DNA of 53,042 nucleotides from positions 1 through 53,042 of the forward strand of contig NZ_JAFIQY010000054.1 in the NCBI RefSeq assembly GCF_022271435.1, in the 5' to 3' direction. The DNA comes from Streptomyces monomycini (GTDB lineage: Bacteria > Actinomycetota > Actinomycetes > Streptomycetales > Streptomycetaceae). A program made the translations under genes and the position numbers. Below the pieces are notes generated by a model. It saw nothing but the letters and a program-made list of their open reading frames with translations. It was not told the origin of the DNA and did no database searches. Shown in pieces: positions 48,819-53,042 of the stretch. The first letter of the stretch is position 1. Each line of letters opens with the position of its first letter.

Positions 48819-49577
48819 GTGTCCCCTACCCCCGCCGAGAGCGTCGAAAGCTCCGAAGGCACAGCCCCCAGCTTCCGCAGTGAAGTGACGGTCGAGCTGG
48901 TCAAGCACAGCGCCGCGGACAGTGACGTGCTGTGGGCGGCCCGTGTCTCCACCGCCGGCGAGCAGTCGCTGGAGGAGCTGCAGAAGGACCCGGAGCGCTC
49001 CAAGGGCCTGATCAACTACCTGATGCGGGACCGCCACGGCAGCCCCTTCGAGCACAACTCGATGACCTTCTTCATCAGCGCGCCGATCTTCGTCTTCCGC
49101 GAGTTCATGCGGCACCGCGTCGGCTGGTCCTACAACGAGGAGTCCGGCCGCTACCGTCAGCTCGAACCGGTCTTCTACGTGCCCGGCGCCTCCCGCAAGC
49201 TGGTCCAGCAGGGCCGCCCCGGCAAGTATGAGTTCGTCGAGGGCACCCCCGAGCAGCACACGCTCGCCGGCAAGGTCATGGAGGACTCCTACCGGCAGGC
49301 GTACGAGGCGTACCAGGAGATGCTGGCCGCCGGTGTCGCCCGCGAGGTGGCCCGCGCGGTCCTGCCGGTCGGCCTGTTCTCCTCGATGTACGCGACCTGC
49401 AACGCCCGTTCGCTGATGCACTTCCTCGGCCTGCGTACGCAGCACGAGCTCGCGGCCGTGCCGTCCTTCCCGCAGCGCGAGATCGAGATGGTCGGCGAGC
49501 AGATGGAGGCCCACTGGGCCCGCCTGATGCCCCTCACCCACGCCGCCTTCAACGCCAACGGCCGTATCGCTCCGTAA
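48819..49577 (+). CDS. thyX: FAD-dependent thymidylate synthase ThyX
   Basis: ThyX makes dTMP from dUMP with FAD and methylene-THF. The 252-residue protein carries the signature FMRHRVGWSYNEESGRYRQ near residues 96-113, the C-terminal block SSMYATCNARSLMHFLGLRTQHE and a conserved PSFPQREIE. The signature is RHR-x8-S rather than the usual RHR-x7-S, one residue longer; I recall the same spacing in other Streptomyces ThyX. GTG 48819 follows GGAAGG. It is divergent from the small membrane gene and lies just upstream of dapA. Confidence 0.95.
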   Translation: MSPTPAESVESSEGTAPSFRSEVTVELVKHSAADSDVLWAARVSTAGEQSLEELQKDPERSKGLINYLMRDRHGSPFEHNSMTFFISAPIFVFREFMRHRVGWSYNEESGRYRQLEPVFYVPGASRKLVQQGRPGKYEFVEGTPEQHTLAGKVMEDSYRQAYEAYQEMLAAGVAREVARAVLPVGLFSSMYATCNARSLMHFLGLRTQHELAAVPSFPQREIEMVGEQMEAHWARLMPLTHAAFNANGRIAP

Positions 49578-49674
49578 CGCCCCGTTCCCGTGGACGACCC
49601 GCCGGACCGCTGTGCGGACCGGCCGTCGCCCTCCGGGGCCGTACCGGACCGCACAGACGTGCCCGGTGTCCGTA

Positions 49675-49704
49675 TTGCGGCATTTTGAGAAGTTCATCTA
49701 CGCT
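49675..49704 (+). promoter_or_regulatory. Putative dapA promoter
   Basis: TTGCGG (49675-49680), 18-bp spacer, TACGCT (49699-49704). It lies in the thyX-dapA gap about 110 bp before the dapA start. The expected transcript would begin just before the 49717-49752 hairpin. Confidence 0.4.
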
Positions 49705-49716
49705 GAAGAAACGGAC

Positions 49717-49752
49717 CCGGCACTGCTTGAACCCCCGAGCAAGCAGTGCCGG
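49717..49752 (+). promoter_or_regulatory. dapA leader hairpin
   Basis: Perfect 13-bp stem CCGGCACTGCTTG (49717-49729) / CAAGCAGTGCCGG (49740-49752), 10-nt loop. With the putative promoter it would be the first structure of the dapA mRNA. It could instead be the thyX terminator, 140 bp after that stop, though no T-tract follows. Confidence 0.6.
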
Positions 49753-49813
49753 AGTCCACATCCCGGCTCCCCAGGGGCGCGACCCGAGGTGAGCTACGAG
49801 TAGCGTGGTGCCC

Positions 49814-50713
49814 ATGGCTCCGACTTCCACACCGCAGACCCCCTTCGGGCGGGTGCTGACCGCCATGGTCACGCCGTTCACGGCGGATGGCGCTCTCGAC
49901 CTCGACGGTGCGCAGCAGCTCGCCGCGCACCTGGTGGACTCCGGCAACGACGGTCTCATCGTCAACGGCACCACCGGTGAGTCACCGACCACCAGCGATG
50001 CGGAGAAAGCCCAGCTGGTCCGGGCCGTGGTGGATGCGGTCGGAGACCGGGCCTTCGTCGTCGCCGGAGCCGGCACCAACGACACGGACCACAGCCTGCA
50101 GCTGGCCCGCGCCGCGCGCGACGCCGGAGCCCACGGCCTGCTCGCTGTCACGCCGTACTACAGCAAGCCCCCGCAGGAAGGTCTCTTCCGGCATTTCACC
50201 GCCATCGCGGACGCCACCGACCTGCCGGTGATGCTCTACGACATTCCCGGCCGCAGCGGTGTGCCGATCAACACCGAGACCATGGTGCGGCTCGCCGAGC
50301 ACCCGCGGATCGTCGCCAACAAGGACGCCAAGGGCGACCTCGGCCGCGCCAGCTGGGCCATCGCCCGCTCGAACCTCGCGTGGTACAGCGGCGACGACAT
50401 GCTCAACCTTCCGCTGCTGTCCGTCGGCGCCGTCGGCTTCGTCTCGGTCGTCGGCCACGTCGTCACGCCCGAGCTGCGCGCCCTGCTCGACGCCCACCTG
50501 CACGGTGACGTCACCAAGGCCACCGAGATCCACCAGAAGCTGCTGCCCGTCTTCACCGGCATGTTCCGCACCCAGGGCGTCATCACGACCAAGGCCGCGC
50601 TCGGGCTCCAGGGCCTGCCCGCCGGGCCGCTGCGCCTGCCGCTGGTGGAACTGTCCGCGGACGAGACCGAACAGCTCAAGCGCGATCTCGCCGCCGGCGG
50701 GGTACAGCTGTAA
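49814..50713 (+). CDS. dapA: 4-hydroxy-tetrahydrodipicolinate synthase
   Basis: DapA condenses pyruvate and aspartate semialdehyde, the first step of the lysine/diaminopimelate branch. The 299-residue (beta/alpha)8 protein shows GTTGE (52-56), AVTPYYSKP (111-119), the Arg of GRSG and the Schiff-base lysine K170 in VANKDAKGD. ATG 49814 is used; a GTG at 49805 is an in-frame alternative. It is preceded by a 13-bp leader hairpin and followed by RNase J 113 nt downstream. Together with dapB it gives the window two steps of the pathway. Confidence 0.97.
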   Translation: MAPTSTPQTPFGRVLTAMVTPFTADGALDLDGAQQLAAHLVDSGNDGLIVNGTTGESPTTSDAEKAQLVRAVVDAVGDRAFVVAGAGTNDTDHSLQLARAARDAGAHGLLAVTPYYSKPPQEGLFRHFTAIADATDLPVMLYDIPGRSGVPINTETMVRLAEHPRIVANKDAKGDLGRASWAIARSNLAWYSGDDMLNLPLLSVGAVGFVSVVGHVVTPELRALLDAHLHGDVTKATEIHQKLLPVFTGMFRTQGVITTKAALGLQGLPAGPLRLPLVELSADETEQLKRDLAAGGVQL

Positions 50714-50826
50714 CCACAGACTTCACAACTGAACACGGAAAACAACCGCCAAACCGCAAGTGCACGAATGTCATGCGCGCCACGTGTGCCTCACGGCGAC
50801 GTGGCGTGTGTGGTGAGGAGAGTCTT

Positions 50827-52512
50827 TTGAGTCATCCGCATCCCGAGCTCGGCGCGCCGCCGAAGCTCCCGAAGGGCGGCCTGCGCGTCACCCCCCTCGG
50901 CGGCCTGGGTGAGATCGGCCGCAACATGACGGTCTTCGAATACGGCGGCCGGCTCCTGATCGTCGACTGCGGAGTGCTTTTCCCGGAGGAGGAGCAGCCC
51001 GGAATCGACCTGATCCTGCCGGACTTCTCGTCCATCAGGGACCGCCTCGACGACATCGACGGCATCGTGCTCACGCACGGCCACGAGGACCACATCGGCG
51101 GTGTCCCCTACCTCCTGCGCGAGAAGCCGGACATTCCGCTGATCGGCTCCAAGCTGACCCTCGCCCTGATCGAGGCGAAGCTCCAGGAGCACCGCATCCG
51201 GCCGTACACGCTGGAGGTCGCGGAAGGCGACACGGAGGGCATCGGCCCCTTCGACTGCGAGTTCGTCGCGGTCAACCACTCCATCCCGGACGCCCTCGCG
51301 GTCGCCATCCGCACCCCCGCGGGCATGGTCGTGCACACCGGCGACTTCAAGATGGACCAGCTTCCCCTGGACCGCCGCCTGACCGACCTCCCGAAGTTCG
51401 CCAAGCTGGGCGAGGAGGGCATCGACCTCCTGCTGTCCGACTCCACGAACGCCGAGGTCCCGGGCTTCGTCCCGCCCGAGCGCGACATCTCCAACGTGCT
51501 GCGCACGGTCTTCGCGGGCGCCCAGAAGCGCATCATCGTGGCCAGCTTCGCGAGCCATGTGCACCGCATCCAGCAGATCCTGGACGCGGCACACGAGTAC
51601 GGCCGCCGGGTCGCCTTCGTGGGCCGCTCGATGGTCCGCAACATGGGCATCGCCCGTGAACTGGGCTATCTGAAGGTCCCGGCCGGGCTGGTCGTCGACG
51701 TCAAGACCCTCGACGACCTGCCGGACGACGAGGTCGTGCTGGTCTGCACGGGTTCCCAGGGCGAGCCGATGGCGGCCCTGTCCCGGATGGCCAACCGCGA
51801 CCACCAGATCCGCATCGTCCCGGGCGACACGGTGATCCTCGCGTCGTCGCTGATCCCGGGCAACGAGAACGCGGTCTACCGCGTCATCAACGGCCTGACC
51901 CGCTGGGGCGCCAACGTCGTCCACAAGGGCAACGCCAAGGTGCACGTCTCGGGCCACGCCTCGGCCGGCGAGCTGTTGTACTTCTACAACATCTGCAAGC
52001 CGAAGAACCTGATGCCGGTGCACGGCGAGTGGCGCCACCTGCGGGCCAACGCCGAGCTCGGCGCACTGACCGGCGTGCCCAAGGACCGGATCGTCATCGC
52101 CGAGGACGGCGTGGTCGTCGACCTGGTCAAGGGCGTCGCCAAGATCGTCGGCAAGGTCCAGGCGGGGTACGTGTACGTGGACGGCCTCTCGGTCGGCGAC
52201 GTCACCGAGTCCTCCCTGAAGGACCGCCGCATCCTCGGCGACGAGGGCATCATCTCGGTGTTCCTGGTCGTGGACTCCAGCACCGGCAAGATCGTCGGGG
52301 GTCCGCACATCCAGGCCCGCGGCTCGGGCATCGACGACGCGGACTTCGCCGCGGTGATGCCCAAGATCCACGAGATCCTCGCCAAGGCCGCCCAGGACGG
52401 CGTCGCGGAGCCGCACCAGCTCCAGCAGCTGGTCCGCCGGGCCATCGGCAAGTGGGTCTCCGACAACTTCCGCCGGCGCCCGATGATCCTTCCGGTGGTC
52501 GTCGAGGTCTGA
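50827..52512 (+). CDS. rnj: Ribonuclease J
   Basis: RNase J is a metallo-beta-lactamase/beta-CASP ribonuclease with 5'-3' exo- and endonuclease activity in mRNA and rRNA maturation. The 561-residue protein has the zinc motif HGHEDH (84-89), the HTGDFK and SDSTNAE motifs, and the beta-CASP blocks ASFASHVHRIQQIL and HVSGHASAGE. The start appears to be TTG 50827, 4 nt after a strong GAGGAGAG site. It gives SHPHPELG, the family N-terminus. An ATG at 50773 in frame would add an unconserved leader. A structured terminator follows. Confidence 0.96.
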   Translation: MSHPHPELGAPPKLPKGGLRVTPLGGLGEIGRNMTVFEYGGRLLIVDCGVLFPEEEQPGIDLILPDFSSIRDRLDDIDGIVLTHGHEDHIGGVPYLLREKPDIPLIGSKLTLALIEAKLQEHRIRPYTLEVAEGDTEGIGPFDCEFVAVNHSIPDALAVAIRTPAGMVVHTGDFKMDQLPLDRRLTDLPKFAKLGEEGIDLLLSDSTNAEVPGFVPPERDISNVLRTVFAGAQKRIIVASFASHVHRIQQILDAAHEYGRRVAFVGRSMVRNMGIARELGYLKVPAGLVVDVKTLDDLPDDEVVLVCTGSQGEPMAALSRMANRDHQIRIVPGDTVILASSLIPGNENAVYRVINGLTRWGANVVHKGNAKVHVSGHASAGELLYFYNICKPKNLMPVHGEWRHLRANAELGALTGVPKDRIVIAEDGVVVDLVKGVAKIVGKVQAGYVYVDGLSVGDVTESSLKDRRILGDEGIISVFLVVDSSTGKIVGGPHIQARGSGIDDADFAAVMPKIHEILAKAAQDGVAEPHQLQQLVRRAIGKWVSDNFRRRPMILPVVVEV

Positions 52513-52540
52513 CCCCTCAGGGGCCGCCTGCACAGGTAGG

Positions 52541-52580
52541 GGAGCGGGGCAACCGGATTTGCATCCGGGCGCCCCGCTCC
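52541..52580 (+). terminator. Terminator after RNase J
   Basis: A compound stem: GGAGCGGGGC (52541-52550) with GCCCCGCTCC (52571-52580) outside, CCGGAT/ATCCGG inside, loop TTGC. Confidence 0.88.
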
Positions 52581-52670
52581 AGTACGTTTACGGCTCCGCC
52601 TGAAGGGGAACCCAGTACGCCTGCGCGTCCGGAGGACCTCCCTGCCGGGGCGGAAATCCGGCCCAGAGAA

Positions 52671-52935
52671 ATCTGATAGCGTCGGAACAGCCGAAAGGCA
52701 AACCACTCCGACAAATATCGGAAACGAATTCAGCCCGGAAATGGACTGCGAATCGGATCTGCTAGAGTCGGAAAGACCGAAAAGCGAAAGCCGGACGGTC
52801 ACCCCGCTCCAACAGGGGCCGGAAACGGAAAGCGGAAACGCCGAACGGATCTGGTAAGGTTGGAACCGCGAAGAAGCCGAAAGGCCGAAACGCACCGGCG
52901 AAAATCAGGACCGCAAGGATCTGATAGAGTCGGAA
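52671..52935 (+). promoter_or_regulatory. Multiple rRNA-type promoter repeats
   Basis: Four copies of an imperfect block with the core (A/G)ATCTG(A/C/G)TA(A/G)(A/G/C)GT(C/T)GGAA, spaced 62-92 bp apart. Multiple tandem promoters are normal for Streptomyces rRNA operons, which supports this reading. Confidence 0.7.
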
Positions 52936-53042
52936 ACGCAAGACCGAAGGGAAGCGCCCGGAGAGCCTGGTGAAACAGGCACAAAGGAAGCGTCCGTTCC
53001 TTGAGAACTCAACAGCGTGCCAAAAGTCAACGCCAGATATGT

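Larger units (their letters stand above)
52513..53042 (+). other. rRNA operon promoter and leader region (16S gene outside window)
   Basis: 530 bp without protein genes. After the RNase J terminator the sequence becomes less GC-rich and full of CGGAAA/CCGAAA words. Four related blocks of the type GGATCTGRTAGAGTCGGAA occur, with -10-like hexamers at 52677 (TAGCGT), 52763 (TAGAGT), 52855 (TAAGGT) and 52925 (TAGAGT). No clear -35 was recognised. The final ~60 nt (GTTCCTTGAGAACTCAACAG, then CAAAAGTCAACGCCAG) are the typical pre-16S leader of Streptomyces rRNA operons. The 16S gene should start shortly beyond the window. Confidence 0.88.

Overview
The window is chromosomal DNA from a high-GC actinomycete, almost certainly Streptomyces or a close relative. 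The evidence is the very high G+C, many GTG starts, near-typical Streptomyces protein sequences (RpsO, PNPase, ThyX, RNase J, DUF503) and the gene order infB-DUF503-rbfA-truB-ribF ... rpsO-pnp-M16 peptidase-dapB ... thyX-dapA-RNase J. In Streptomyces this housekeeping order is known to flank the chromosomal type VII (ESX) secretion locus, and that is what lies between the two blocks here.

Left flank (1-5967, + strand): the 3' part of infB (its 5' end is outside the window), a DUF503 gene, rbfA, truB and ribF. These are translation and cofactor genes, closed by a strong hairpin shared with the convergent next gene.

Type VII core (5981-22262): on the minus strand, eccE, a hypothetical gene overlapping it, and a 1010-residue Pro/Gln-rich MinD-like ATPase of the EspI type. 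Divergently, on the plus strand: eccB, the esxB-esxA pair (WXG100 substrates), mycP, a small helical protein, a 495-residue WXG/Gly-rich putative substrate, and then three tandem mycosin proteases. The mycosin array shares near-identical repeat blocks and has a conserved hairpin just in front of each start codon.

Accessory part (22263-36143): two mirror-image, convergent cassettes, each a WXG100 gene plus a large CpnT-N-like helical gene with no toxin domain; a cluster of small membrane proteins that look like diverged tandem copies; a coupled pair of a P-loop NTPase and an Imm35/dead-deaminase/SUKH-4 protein; a polytopic membrane protein; and further small helical and WXG proteins. This part is rich in short tandem repeats: 10 bp x8, 7 bp x7 and 27 bp x2 (a 14 bp x5 array lies in the core part).

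Type VII motor (36144-41857): eccC (three FtsK-like ATPase domains, minus strand) and eccD (ubiquitin-like domain plus about 11 membrane helices, plus strand) diverge from a spacer carrying two copies of an unusual AT-rich element. EccB, EccC, EccD and EccE would form the inner-membrane channel, Esx/WXG proteins the substrates and mycosins the membrane-anchored proteases. A full core machine therefore sits around an accessory substrate and immunity region.

Right flank (41858-53042): rpsO and pnp, an M16 peptidase, dapB, small membrane proteins, thyX, dapA and RNase J. The window ends in an rRNA operon leader with several promoter-like repeats and the characteristic pre-16S sequence; the 16S gene itself is outside. 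I see no tRNA genes, CRISPR arrays, transposases or phage genes.
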